This document shows, piece by piece, positions 1-11,190 of a DNA stretch of 64,000 bases; the first letter of the stretch is position 1, and each line of letters starts with the position of its first letter. Origin of the DNA: Eupeodes corollae (Eukaryota > Arthropoda > Insecta > Diptera > Syrphidae). Position numbers and translations under genes: made by a program. The stretch is taken from positions 66,494,946-66,558,945 of the forward strand of contig NC_079147.1 in NCBI RefSeq assembly GCF_945859685.1, written 5' to 3'. Below the pieces are notes generated by a model. The model did not search any database. It saw only the letters and a list, made by a program, of their open reading frames with translations, and had not been told where the DNA came from.

Positions 1-10
1 AAAAAAAAAC

Positions 11-200
11 ATCTTTTCCGATTAAGCTTATTTTGATCTTGGCGGGTATGTAAAAAAGCAAAATTGTCGCATTTGGGGCAAAACATACATTGAAAAGCCG
101 AAACACCCAAAACGAAAAATTGAAGAGGAGGATATTGGCAATATTTGGTTTCAACAAGACGGCCGCGGTGTTACGTGCCACACAGCCGAAGCTGCACTCG
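11..200 (+). pseudogene. Mariner-like transposase remnant, cut by the window edge
   Basis: The plus strand reads as the middle of a mariner-type transposase. An FSD motif is followed by a stop where this family has Glu, then a YFDLGGYVKKQNCRIWG stretch, then WFQQDG and TCHTAEA. In the family the D of QQDG is the second catalytic aspartate. Damage visible: the Glu-to-stop change near position 20, an internal deletion between the CRIWG stretch and the QQDG block, and a small insertion between QQDG and TCHTA. Similarity fades after about 200. A related fragment lies on the minus strand at 58.7-59.2 kb and covers an overlapping part of the protein. It is certainly non-functional. The family call rests on motif recognition only. 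Confidence 0.72.
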
Positions 201-261
201 ATGTTTTTATAGCATTTCAAAAAAAAAGAAAAGTTATTTGGCGGACCCTTTACCCTTTTGT

Positions 262-650
262 CCTCATTTATCGTTAAACCCATTTAGCCGCTTCTGGGTC
301 AATACTCACAAAAGCCCCATTGAGATCACGCTGAGTTCTTCCTATTATGCCAAAGTCATCAGCATATCCCAGTAATTGGACATACTTTTGAAAGATAGTG
401 ACTTTATTGTTGACGTGGGAGCTCTGCACTATTTTTTCAAAGACTATGTTAAAAAATTCCCATGACAGCATCACCTTGTCTAAAGGCAATTTTGTCATCG
501 AAAGGTTCAGTTTTTTTGTATGCCTTCCGAAGTCTCCACGAAAATTCCCTTTTGAATCCTGTAGTCGTCTTCTTTGCAATAAACAGGTGTCTCTTTCTAT
601 CTCAACTAATCGGCCGTTCTCCTTCATCTGACACTTCGCAGCAACGTTGT
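262..650 (-). pseudogene. Non-LTR retrotransposon RT fragment
   Basis: The minus strand encodes about 117 residues resembling the palm of a LINE reverse transcriptase. A FFNIVFEKIV stretch precedes TIFQKYVQLLGYADDFGIIG, which contains the YADD catalytic motif C, and then a GRTQRDLNGAF region. This is a widespread insect LINE type, but I cannot name the clade securely. Nothing that looks like the fingers domain, thumb or endonuclease is attached, so it is a short relic truncated at both ends. The first residue of the open frame is not a genuine start. Confidence 0.65.
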
Positions 651-839
651 TTCTGATGAGTTCAGAAAAAAAGATCTGTTTGTGTTGTTTATTTTTATGG
701 TGGACTTAGTTATTTTCGCAACAATATTTTACAGATAAGTTGGTGATGATGTTTCCATTTTCGTCTTTACAGCTTTCGGTTCAAGGTTTATGTAATTGTG
801 AATTTCGTTTCACCTGCTCGCAAAACTTTCGAACATATC

Positions 840-946
840 AATTAGGTTAGGTTAGGTTGGAGTGGCTGTCCAGATGTCATTGACGCACGTAGATCTCAAG
901 GGTCCATTGTGATACCACTAATGAGGTTACTTATGAGAGATTAATG
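840..946 (-). mobile_element. 3' end of LINE-A with CCTAA repeats
   Basis: On the minus strand this reads as a short 3' UTR (..GTATCACAATGGACCC..) ending in CCAACCTAACCTAACCTAAT. A very similar 3' UTR follows the LINE-A coding remnant at about 11.14-11.18 kb, which ties the two together. It is the 3' end of the LINE-A copy at 1602-3371, separated from it by the two inverted-repeat elements at 962-1597. A short pentanucleotide repeat instead of poly(A) is compatible with RNase-H-bearing LINEs. Confidence 0.6.
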
Positions 947-961
947 AACTTAAACAAACCA

Positions 962-1236
962 TTTTCTCCATACTTGTGAACCATCTCGTGAACCCATACA
1001 AATTTCAGTTTTTGGTTCACCCGTGAACTTGCTCGTGAAGCTGAGTGGAGAACAAAGTGGAGAGTTTTCGTTCACAGGCAATTCACGTGCAAAATGTACG
1101 GGAACTGTTGGTGAAGCTTTGACATTTGGTTTCCGCATTTTACAACGTGTACTCACAAGTGTGTACCAGTGAGCAATGTCAAAAGTTCACTTTCTCCACT
1201 GGCGAACGTTCACTTCACGAGGAAGTATGTACTAGG
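962..1236. mobile_element. MITE-like inverted-repeat element, copy 1
   Basis: About 275 bp, nearly identical over most of its length to the copy at 1329-1597, from TACTTGTGAACCATCTCGTG to GAGGAAGTATGTACTAGG. The left terminus is degraded (ATTTTCTCCATACTTG in place of CCTAGTACATACTTG). There is a roughly 10-bp insertion near 1131-1140 relative to copy 2. The interior is rich in alternating GTGAAC and GTTCAC words. There is no coding capacity. It sits inside the LINE-A copy. Confidence 0.65.
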
Positions 1237-1328
1237 CTTAATAAAGTAAGAGAGACGTTTTGTGTCAATCGTTGCCAGTTCACTGGTATTATCGAAGAAG
1301 GGATTACCGAGATAGTTATTCCTTCTAA

Positions 1329-1597
1329 AGCCTAGTACATACTTGTGAACCATCTCGTGAACCCATACAAATTTCAGTTTTTGGTTCACCCGTGAACTTG
1401 CTCGTGAAGCTGAGTGGAGAACAAAGTGGAGAGTTTTCGTTCACGGGCAATTCACGTGCAAAATGTACGGGAACTGTTGGTGAAGCTTTGACATTTGTTC
1501 ACAACGTGTACTCACAAGTGTGTACCAGTGAGCAATGTTAAAAGTTCACTTTCTCCACTGGCGAACGTTCACTTCACGAGGAAGTATGTACTAGGCT
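1329..1597. mobile_element. MITE-like inverted-repeat element, copy 2
   Basis: A 269-bp element with terminal inverted repeats of 17 bp: AAGCCTAGTACATACTT at the left, and the exact reverse complement at the right. The GTGAAC/GTTCAC-rich interior matches copy 1. No transposase is encoded and no convincing target-site duplication is visible, so the superfamily is unknown. It lies at the junction where the LINE-A 3' coding region (starting at 1602) is cut. Confidence 0.75.
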
Positions 1598-1601
1598 TAA
1601 T

Positions 1602-3371
1602 GGAGAGTGCTGGACATGTACATAGAAGGTGTTGGTCTGTTTCCTCTTCCTCCTCGTCCATGCAGCTTCTTCAGAAGTCATTTGTGTAGACCCCTAGCCT
1701 CAGAGCATGTCTACCTATGAGGCAGTGTCCCGTTATTACTCCAATTGTAGAGCTTATACTTTGTCTGCTCAGGGATATCAAGCCTTTTGACCGTTTTAAG
1801 TCAATACTTGGCCATATTTGCTTGGTTGCTAGGCAGGTGGTACTCTGTGACCATCTAGCATTTGTTGATTCTAGAGCATTTTGTTGGGAAGATATTTGCA
1901 TGTAGCAAGTGGTGTTCCTATGTTATGTTCTTGTCTTACATCAGAAGTGTTCCGTTTTTGGCAAGCTTATTGGCTTTTCAATTTCCCGGAATGTCTCTGT
2001 GGCCCAGCACCCAAATGAGGTGAATATTAAACTGTTCCGTCATTTTATTCAGAGATGATCGACAATCGTGGACTATTTGAGAGTTTGTGGAGATAGACGC
2101 GAAAGATTTATGACCGCCTTGGCTGTCCTAGAAGATTCGTATATATTTGCAAGATATAACGTTTTCTTTGAGCCAGGATAGTGCTTCTTTAATCGCCATT
2201 ACTTCTGCCTGGAATACACTACATTGATTGGGAAGTCTATATGATGGACTGAGATTCAGTTGTTCCGAATAGATACCACTTCCAACTCAGTGATCGGTCT
2301 TTCAACCGTCTGTATAGAAGTATACCGCATCGTCTTCCAGGGGTCTCTCTGCTTCCCAGGAGGATCTTGAAGAAATGGACATATGGAAGCTTTTACCTAG
2401 TACCATTTTTGGGTGGTATAGCCTAAGATAGATAGATCTGAAACTGTCTAGAATAGTAGTATGTCCAGTATTGTTACTGTTCCATTGAGAGGTGGTTCTA
2501 AGCCTCACACATGAATTGGCTGCTATCATTTTGGAGAAGATGTCAAGAGGCGTTAGGTTTAAAAACACTTCCAGTGCTGCGGTTGGTGTTGAGCGAAGTG
2601 CTCCTGTGATGCACATACCTGCTGACCGCTGGACTTTGATGAGCTTATTTAGATTTACCATCTTGTCCAGTGCGGTCCACCATACGACAACTCCATAAAT
2701 GAGTATCGGTATCCTGTGGCCTTTTTACAAGTAAAAAGCGCTACAGTAGCCTTTTTACTCTTTCATCAATATTTGCCTTCCAATTCAGTTTTTTGTCTAA
2801 AATGAGACCTAAATATTTAGCATGGTCTGAAAAGATTAATGGTATTCCTCTAATCTTGGGTGGGCTAATCTGAGGAATTTTATAATTTCCTCGAAAAGAG
2901 TATTAATTCTGTTTTATGTGGATTGACGTCCAAGCCACATTGCTTAGCCCATTTTGTTAGCCTATTTAAGGCATTTTGTAGGAGTCCCAAGAGAACTTGG
3001 GGGTGCTTCCCAGATACAGATATTGCAACGTCGTCAGCATAGGCAATCACCCTGAAACCCCATGCTTCCAATGATGTTAGTAGGTAGTTTACTACCATGT
3101 TCCATAAAAGAGGCGAAAGGATCCCACCTTGGGGGGTGCCTCGATTCACCGATCTGGTGGTAGTAAAACTTCTCATGCTAGAAGTTATTGTCCTGCTTTT
3201 TAGCATGAGACTTATAAGATCTATGACTGATTTCTCAAATTTCAGCTTATCCATTGCGGTTGTGATCGCCTGGTAACTGACGTTGTTGAAAGCTCCTTCA
3301 ATATCTAGGAACGCTTCTAGGTCATATTCTTTGTATTCGAGGATACATTTCCCACAATCTGCAACCATGAA
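1602..3371 (-). pseudogene. LINE-A ORF2 remnant: RT, RNase H, C-terminal Cys region
   Basis: Read on the minus strand from 3371: an RT palm with motif A (AFLDIEGAFNNV), TPQGGILSPLLWN, and AYADDVAISV motif C, then the thumb and connection (around 2300-2700). A decayed RNase H begins at the FYTDG motif near 2302, followed by an ITGHCLIGRHA segment and a CTCPAL-type Cys cluster near 1605-1640. Frames are broken by several indels and stops. The domain order RT then RNase H then Cys cluster is known from the I, R1 and LOA group of LINEs; I cannot choose among them. No endonuclease or ORF1 is present, so the copy is 5'-truncated. Related fragments on the plus strand lie at 10.0-11.2 and 12.6-13.15 kb. 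Confidence 0.8.
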
Positions 3372-4390
3372 GATTTGCTTTTCAATTATAATTTTCTGTT
3401 TCTATTTTTAATTTGTTTTCTCCCGAATTTTAGTCCTTCATAGGCGTATTTTTGATTTATAATTTCATTTTATTTGTGTGTCCCTCAAAAATTCTCAAAA
3501 CTAATCATTTATGTTTACGAACAAAAAAAATCAATCATTATGGAATCAATCAATGGTTTTTCATATTTTTGTTTTTTAAATATCATACAAAATTCATTTC
3601 TACTTTTCACGAGAATTCGTCTATACCTCATTTTCCAACTTGTGTCTGTTAATATTTTTCCACGAATATCCTGAATATCCTGAATATCACTTATTCATCG
3701 CTGATGGTGTTCTTTTTGTACATTTCCACAAACAGCATAAAATACATCTCAGAGTATTTTGTATTTACCTTCATACGCAGTTATAATTCCTCATGTACCA
3801 CATTTTTGTTGAAGGATAACACGATTTTCCGTGAAAATTATTTTCATTTTAAATGTTTTTGTTTACTTCGCCATCAACGCATTTTTATTATTTTTTATTT
3901 ATATTTCATTCATTCATTTTTTGAAGTGCTCGTGTTTTGATTAATAAAATTCCTTTAATGTTCCCACTGTATGCGATGCCATTAAGTCATATTCATAATG
4001 TTTTGACCATTAGGGTAGGTTGTTGGGCTTAGGGCTGAGAAATTTACATAATTTTCATGTAATTATCATTTCAGTTCATTAGTAGCTATATTTTAAAATC
4101 AATTTGACGGTAATAATTATTATTCATTAATTCATTAATAATTATGAAAGCGTCCGTTGTTGTAACCAGAGCCAGATACGTTAATTCAAGTTCCTTTATA
4201 CAAAAGCAACTTCCGCCTCTTTTTGATCCTCATCATTATATTCAGGACAATTAAAATCATAAGCTTTTTCGTAATTGGTATCAATTAGTTGTTGAAGGAT
4301 GATGAAGATGGACAAAAATTATTAGGTTTTGAAGTGTTTGCATTGGAAAATATTGTGATCTTAAGATCATTCAGGAGACAATTAATAACC
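3372..4390. other. AT-rich stretch without recognised genes
   Basis: About 1 kb of AT-rich DNA. I see only short random frames, a small GAATATCCT direct repeat near 3664-3690, and an AT palindrome (TAATTATTATTCATTAATTCATTAATAATTA) near 4112-4144. No coding or RNA gene is supported. Confidence 0.6.
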
Positions 4391-7300
4391 GATAAAAAAA
4401 GAGGCTGGACTGCGACCCAGACTGATAACTTCCTATCATTATCAATATTTTTTTTTTTTTAATAATACATATAAGACTTTTCCTCTCTTCTTCTTTCCTA
4501 TTTCCCCCTTAGCATCCTAGTTGTTCGAAAAATGTTTAAAAACCTCGGTCTTGAAACTTACTGCATTCGTTATCCTCTTAATGCTAACCGGCAAAGAGTT
4601 AAAAAGGCGAATGCTGTGAACGAAGAACAACCGTGAGGAATTTAGATATCTAAAAGATGGAATAACTAGATTATTTATTCTTGACGATGTAAAGAACTCA
4701 ATTTTTTCATAAAGGTACTCAGGTGTTCTTGTGCGAATAATTCTGTGGAGAAAGATACAAATACGGAAATTTACGTATTCGACCATAGTGCACTTAAGAA
4801 TTTTTTTGCTGAAAGCAGAGATATGGTCATATCGGCGAATACCATAAACGTAGCGAGTCATGTCATTAAGCGCCACACGTAGTTTGTATTCAGATAAAGA
4901 ATAAAGTTTCGGATACACGACTTCAGAAAAGGAAATGATTGGTAAGAGTAGAGTTCTCATAAGACGAAGTTTTGTTTCTTGAGGAGTAAAAGAATTAGAT
5001 ACCCATAGTTTTCTTAAAGTTCCGTAAATACGTGCAATGACATAATTTATATGGTCTCTGCAAGAGAGATCCCTAGAGATTTTGAATCCAAGACTGGTCA
5101 CAGAATCTACAAAACTAACATGGGCACTATTCAAAGTAATCGAAGGTAGATCTCTATGGTTGTATGTCTTCTTAGAAATTAGTAGGGCTTGACTTTTATT
5201 GGGATTGAGCACTAGACCATTTTCCTTAGCCCAGTTAGAAATTCTCTCAAGATCTTCATTAACGCGAAAGACAAGATCCTCTATTAAACCGATTCTACTT
5301 GAGAGATAAATTTGTATATCATCTGCATATAGATGAAAAGAGACGTGCTCACAAACCGAAAGCAAATCGTTGATAAAGGCACAAAACAAAATTGGCCCCA
5401 GAATAGAGCCTTGTGGCACGCCCATCTTCAAGTACGTATGTGCTGAAAAATTGTTTCCAACACATACACGCTGAGTTCTGTTACACAAATAACTACCAAT
5501 GAGACGAACAGCTGAATTCGAAAAACCAAAGTAGTGCTCAAGTTTTTGACAAAGAACTCGATGATCAACTTTGTCAAAAGCCTTCTAGAAGTCCAATAGG
5601 CACAGTTTTGAGATATTGTCTTTATCGTATTCGAGTCTTATATCCTCTAAGATCTTTACCATTGCTGTAGAGCAGGAATGGTTAGCTGTAAATCCAGATT
5701 GGTATGGAGACAGCAATCTTTTGGACATAAAATGGTCAATAATTTGTTTAGTAAGGATTTTTTCGAGAACTTTGGACATGCAAGGTAAAATGCTTACTGG
5801 CCGGTAGTCGGCGAGTTCGGAAGGTGTGGGCTTTTTCAGAACAGAAGTTATCCTGGCTGCTTTCCACGCAATAGGAAACGTAGAAGTGACCATAAAATGT
5901 TTAAAAATATGAGTGAGAACGTTAATCAAGCAGAGTAGGACAAGTTTCAAAAATCTTAGCGGAATACCGTCTTCGCCTATAGCTTCGGACCTCAAGGATT
6001 TAAAAGTTCGTATAATTTCGTCTTCAGTTACCGTCTCAAAGCAAAAATCGTTAACTCCATCATAAAGTAAGTCAGCCTTGGGCTTAAAGCTAGTAGCTAA
6101 TTGATTTGTTTGAGTAAACTGATTGTTGAGGTCATTAGGATCAAGTTCACACTTAGAAATTGGCTTTTTACCAATACCAATGTCACGAAGATTTTTCCAG
6201 AGCTGTTTAGAAGAAAGATTTGTATTGAGTTTCGAGGCGAAAAAGTTACGTTTGGCGCAACGGGTAATGAGAGTTGCCTGATTACGAAAGTAGCAGTATT
6301 GTCGCCAAGTTGTAGGATTTGGAGAAAGCCGCCACTTGAGGTAGTATTTTCTGCGACTTTTAATCGCATTCTTTACTTCAAAGTTGTACCATGGTCATTT
6401 TATCGTTTTGAATTCTTACCGTTTTTAGAGTAACATGCGTTTCGAACAATCTCTTCACATGGTTGTAAATGAAGTTAAGTTTGTTATCTACATGCACTAA
6501 ATTGTAACAATCACTCCAGGCCACGCTGCTGGCATCAATATAAAAAGCTTCTACATCGAGGGCTTTAAAATTTCTAAAAGTAAATGTGGAAGGAACTTGG
6601 GAATGAGAGAAATCAATACCATAAGTACAAAAAACTAAGTCGTGGTCTGATATTCCATCAAAACATAATTGATCATTGAGAATAATGTTTGTTGGTTCAG
6701 ATACAATAATTAGGTCAAGTAGGCTTGGGGAACAATTTGGAGCGTATCTAGTTGGGTATTTATTGATAACATTAAGACCTGAACCAGCAATAGCGTCAAG
6801 AAGTTGAAATGAAGTAGAGTCCCTTTTAAGTAGATCAACATTGAAGTCGCCACAGACAATAATGTGTTCATATGATATAATGAAAGATTCTAGTGCTGTG
6901 AAGAAAGGAGTGAATGAACAGGTTCTTTTAGGGTTGTAGACACATGCTAGCAAACATTTTGTATTCGAATCAGAGATTTCTACTATAATGAATTCTATGC
7001 CATTATTATCTGACCTGGATAATATTTTACATTTAAGACTCGATCTACAATAAATTGCAACACCACCGCCCGTTGTAGAAGTGAACCAATCATTCCGTAT
7101 TAGGGTGTAGTTACTTAAATTACGAATGTGGTCAGGAATTTCAGGATCAAACCAGGTCTCACTCACACAAATAACATCCACTTTTGTACCGACGAAAACA
7201 GTTTTTATGTAGTCGAAATCAAATTTTTACAAATAGGATACATGAAATTAATTTGAGAGATATCAAGAACCGAACGTCAATTTTTACCAAATTTGCGTAC

Positions 7301-8452
7301 TGGTTTCTGTAGATTTCATTTTTTTTATGAAAAAACGGACTTTTTGATTTTTATAAAAAAAACTACTGAATATAGAAAAAAGCGTTATTTTTTCTGAAAA
7401 AACTGTCAATTACATTTTTCTCAAAATTTGACTGGATGTTGACAACAATATTTCTTAAAAGATGAAGTAGTTTAAGGCGATTATCTCAAAGTTTTGAAAA
7501 GATATTTGAGTCGAAAATCAATTTTTACCAACTTTTGTTAATTTTTGTTAGGTTTCTAAATTTTGTAAAAAAAACTGTCAATTCAATTTGTCTCAAAAAT
7601 TTAACTAAATGTTGAAAACAGTATTTTTTCAAAGATACAAGTAGTTTAAAGCCAAAATCTCAAAGTTTTGGAAAGATATTTGAGTCGAAAATCAATTTTT
7701 ACGAACTTTTGTTAATTTTTCTTTCAAGTTTTAATTTTTTGTACAAAAAATGTCAATTCGATTTTTCTCAAAATTTTTCAGAGTAATGAAAACAACATTT
7801 CTTATAATGTTAAAATTAGTTGAAAGCCATAATGTCCAATTTTTGAAAAGATATTTGAGTCGAAACTCAATTTTTATTTTTTATAAAAAAACTGTCAATT
7901 CGATTTTTCTTAAAATTTTACCAGATGTTAAAAATGTTATTTTTTGTTGCACAAAATTGTTTTGGAGATATAATTATTTTGTATTCGTAAAATTTTTGAG
8001 GTGACAAATTTTCTTTCAGTTTGTTTTGATTTATAAAAAAACCGTTAAATGGATTTTTTCAAAAAATATACCTGTTTGATATCGCGTTACAATATATTAT
8101 ATACAATTTAATTCAAGTCTCTAGCGTTTTTGGTTGGTAAGATATTTAGGGTAAACCAAAATGTTCACCTTTTTTTTTAAACTGCAATGGTAAAAAAACA
8201 CCCACGTAATTTTCTTGAAAGTTCATTCTGCATTATTATCTGTATACAAAAATGTATTTGAAGTCGATATCTCTACTGGTTCTTGAGCTATGGACGACGA
8301 AAAAGTGTGGCGAGCATACGGACGTACGAACGTACATACACACGCACGCACAGACATCTTTCTCAAAATCTTTCATTTCGCCTCTGGGGACCTTAAAACG
8401 TCGATAAATATCAAAATTTTCAATTCTACAAATCGGACCCATTACAATAACT
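4391..8452 (+). mobile_element. HLE copy 1, interrupted by a LINE
   Basis: The conserved head (GAGGCTGGACTGCGACCCAG, then CTGATAACTTCC) is at 4397-4437. The body resumes at about 7223 with the TTTTTACAAATAGGAT stretch seen also in the copy at 41.7 kb, continues through degenerate ~172-bp tandem units, and ends at 8452 with ATCGGACCCATTACAATAACT. The LINE at 4448-7222 lies between the two parts. Relative to the 41.7-kb copy about 180 bp is missing at the LINE insertion. The terminal hairpin found in other copies is absent because the next copy starts there. No coding capacity. The Helentron-like label is an inference from architecture, explained under findings. Confidence 0.65.
4448..7222 (-). 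pseudogene. 5'-truncated LINE (endonuclease + RT) with A-tail
   Basis: A minus-strand LINE ORF2 running from about 7215 to the stop at 4517, then a 3' UTR and a 13-nt A-tail (poly-T at 4448-4460). The endonuclease shows VDVICVSETW, ICRSSLK-like and CGDFNVDLL blocks and the terminal SDHDLVF motif; its N-terminus is missing. The RT has motif A (LLDF followed by a stop, then KAFDKVDH), GVPQGSILGP and LYADDIQIY. The C-terminal region ends in an LFNSLPVSI-type motif common in CR1/Jockey-like LINEs. Lesions: one frameshift near 6370-6420 and a single in-frame stop at about 5586, where a Ser is expected. It is nearly intact apart from the 5' truncation and is inserted in an HLE. Confidence 0.85.
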
Positions 8453-10022
8453 AAAAAGAGACTGGGATGCGACCCACACTGATAACTTCCCATCCCGTCT
8501 GTCGATTTGTCTTGCTTAAAAGTTTGTCCATATAAATTCGTATCAATTTTTACCAAATTTGCGTACTATTTTTTGTAGATTTTATTTTTTATGAAAAAAC
8601 GGACTGTTGGATTTTTATATAAAAATTACTGAAAATCGAAAACAATATTTGATTTGATATAGCTATTTGAGTCGAAAGTAAATTTTTACGAAGTTTTAGT
8701 ATTGTTTTTTTAGAATTTTATTTTTTGTAAAAAAAACTGTAAATTCGATTTTTTTAAAATTTTACCAAATGTTGAAAACAATATTTCTTAATAAATAAAA
8801 TTACTTTGAAGCCAATATTTAAAATTTTTAAAGAGATATTTGAGTCGAAAATCAATTTTCAACAAATTTTATACATTTTTTTTAGGTTTTTATTTTTTGT
8901 AAAAAAACTGTCAATTCCATCTTTCTCAAAATTTGTCCAAATGTTGAACACAATATTTCTTATAAGTAAAAATTAGTTTGAAGCTATTATCTCAAATTTT
9001 TGAAAAGATATTTGAGTCAAAAATCAATTTTTACCAACTTTTGTTAATTTTTATTTAGGTTTTTAATTTTTTGCACAAAAACTGTCAATTCGATTTTTTT
9101 CAAACTTTAATTGTATGTTGACAACAAGATTTTTTGAAAGATAAAAGTAAATTAAAGCCAATATCTCAAAATTTTGAAAAGATATTCGAGTCGAAAATCA
9201 ATTTTTACCAACTTTTATAAATTTTTTTTTTAGGTTTTTATTTTTTGTAAGAAAACTGTGAATTCGATTTTTTTTAACATTTTTCAAAATGTTGAAAACA
9301 ATATTTCTTATAAGATAAAATAAGCTTGAAGCCTAAATTTCAAGTTTTTGAAAAGATATTTGAATCGATATTCAATTTTTACGAACTTTGAGTAATATTT
9401 TTTTTTAGATTTTTATTTTTTATAAAAAAACTGTCAATTCGATTTTTCCCAAAATTTTATCAGATGTCAAAAACATTATTCTTCGTTGCACAAAATTGGT
9501 TTAGAGATGAAATCATATTTCAGTCGTAAAATTTTGGAGGTGACAAATTTTTTTTTTTTCAGTTTTATTGATTTTTAAAAAAAACCGTTATATTGATTTT
9601 TTTCAAAAAATATACTTGTTTGGTATCATGTTACAATATATTATATAAAATTTAATTCAAGTCTCTAGCGTTTTTGGTTCGTAAGATATTTGGGGTTAAC
9701 CAAAATTTTCAACTTTTTTCAAACTGCTATGGTAAAAAAACCACCCACGCAATTTTCTTGAGAGCCCTTTCTGCATCTTTCTGCCTTATTATCTGTATAA
9801 CAAAATTTATTTGAAGTCGATATCTCTTCTGGTTCTTGAGCTATGGACGACGAAAAAAACGTCGCGAACGTACGGACGTACAAACGTACGTACACACGCA
9901 CGCACAGACATCTTTCTAAAAATCTTTTATTTTGGCTCTAGGGACCTTGAAACGTCGAGAAATGTCAAAATTTTCAATTTGACAAATCGGACCCATTACA
10001 ATAACTTCCTATGGGAAGTTAA
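8453..10022 (+). mobile_element. HLE copy 2, full length
   Basis: Head AAAAAGAGACTGGGATGCGA with TGATAACTTCCCATCCCGTC starts at 8453. Four or more internal units of about 170-176 bp follow, each with a GATATTTGAGTCGAAAATCA-type block (near 8837, 9006, 9178, 9352). Then comes an ACGT-rich simple-sequence zone (9850-9910) and the conserved 3' region CGGACCCATTACAATAACTT. It ends with a perfect 7-bp stem, AACTTCC-TATG-GGAAGTT, followed by AA. No protein is encoded. It abuts copy 1 directly and LINE-A sequence on its right. Confidence 0.75.
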
Positions 10023-11190
10023 TAAATGCATCTGGACAATTCCAAAAGCTGGAAAATCCAGCCACGTTAACCCTAAAGACCTAGGACTAGGCGTTAACCC
10101 ACAAAAAACTGACCTTGTCCTCTTCACAAGGAAATACAAAGTCCCACTCATGGGCCCTCCCCTCATAAACCGTGTACCATTTAAACTATCTGAACAAGCA
10201 AAATACTTGGGTCTCATTTTGGATAAGAAAGTAATTTGGAAACCTTATATTCAAGAGAGAATAAACAAGGCCACAGTAGCTCTGTTCTCCTGTTAAAAGG
10301 CATTGGTAATAAATGGGGCCTACAGCCCCGCGTTACACACTGGTAATATATCTCGGTCATAAGGCCGATCCTTACTTATGGAGTAGCGGAATGGTGGACT
10401 GTGCTAGATATAGCGACAGATCGATATAAACTCAGCAAAGTCCAACGAAAAGCTTGCATGTGTATGGGAGGAGCACTTCGCACTACACCCATTCTACACT
10501 ACAGCCATACGGCTTCAAGCCTCCTCTCTGTGGATCTATAATGGAATTGGCCACACCACTATTTTGAACTCGTTCAGAACTATTAACAGTAAATTGTCGA
10601 TTGGCTACACATTTCAATATTCACCTTTTCTGTGTGCCGGGCCATAGAGACATTCTAGGAAATTGCAAAGCTGACGAACTTTACTTCTGCTCACAATACT
10701 AGCATAGGTATCCCCTTAGCTACATGTAAACTCATGCTAAAGCAAGATAAACTTTAGGTGGAATAACACCACCACCTGTTTAGCGACTAAACTAATTTGG
10801 CCTAATCTTTGGCCAGGCCAGGCGCTCAAAACAATTAATCTCTCTGAGTAGATTGCACATTAGCTACGTTATTGGTGTCCTGACTGGGCACTGCTTGATA
10901 GGAAGGCATGTCATTCGACTTGGAGCCACGGCAAATGATTTTTGTAGGAGTTGCATGGACGAGGAGGAGACAATCTCTCATCTTCTGTGCACATGTCCTG
11001 CCTTATCACAAAGACGTAGAATCCACCTTGGAGACTACTACTTCAACGATTCCAGCGATCTAAAAAATGTTGACATTATTTGTCTCCTACGCTTCATTCG
11101 GAGCTCCAATTGGTTCGACGAGTTAAGCTGATCAACTGATCCATGTAGTATCACAACGGACCATACTTTGGTCTAAGTGTGAGTCTGCCA
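10023..11190 (+). pseudogene. LINE-A remnant, 3' part
   Basis: Plus-strand pieces of the LINE-A ORF2. The RT thumb is at 10060-10295 (GVNPQKTDLVLFTRK, then AKYLGLILDKKVIWK). A heavily deleted connection and RNase H zone follows (HRDILGNCKADEL near 10640-10680). The C-terminal region at 10853-11128 has TGHCLIGRH and a Cys cluster of the form C-x2-C-x(n)-H-x4-C (residues CRSC, SHLLCTC) ending at a stop at 11129. The 3' UTR (ATCACAACGGACCATACTTT) runs to about 11190. The C-terminal 92 residues are the best preserved copy of this region in the window. Confidence 0.78.
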
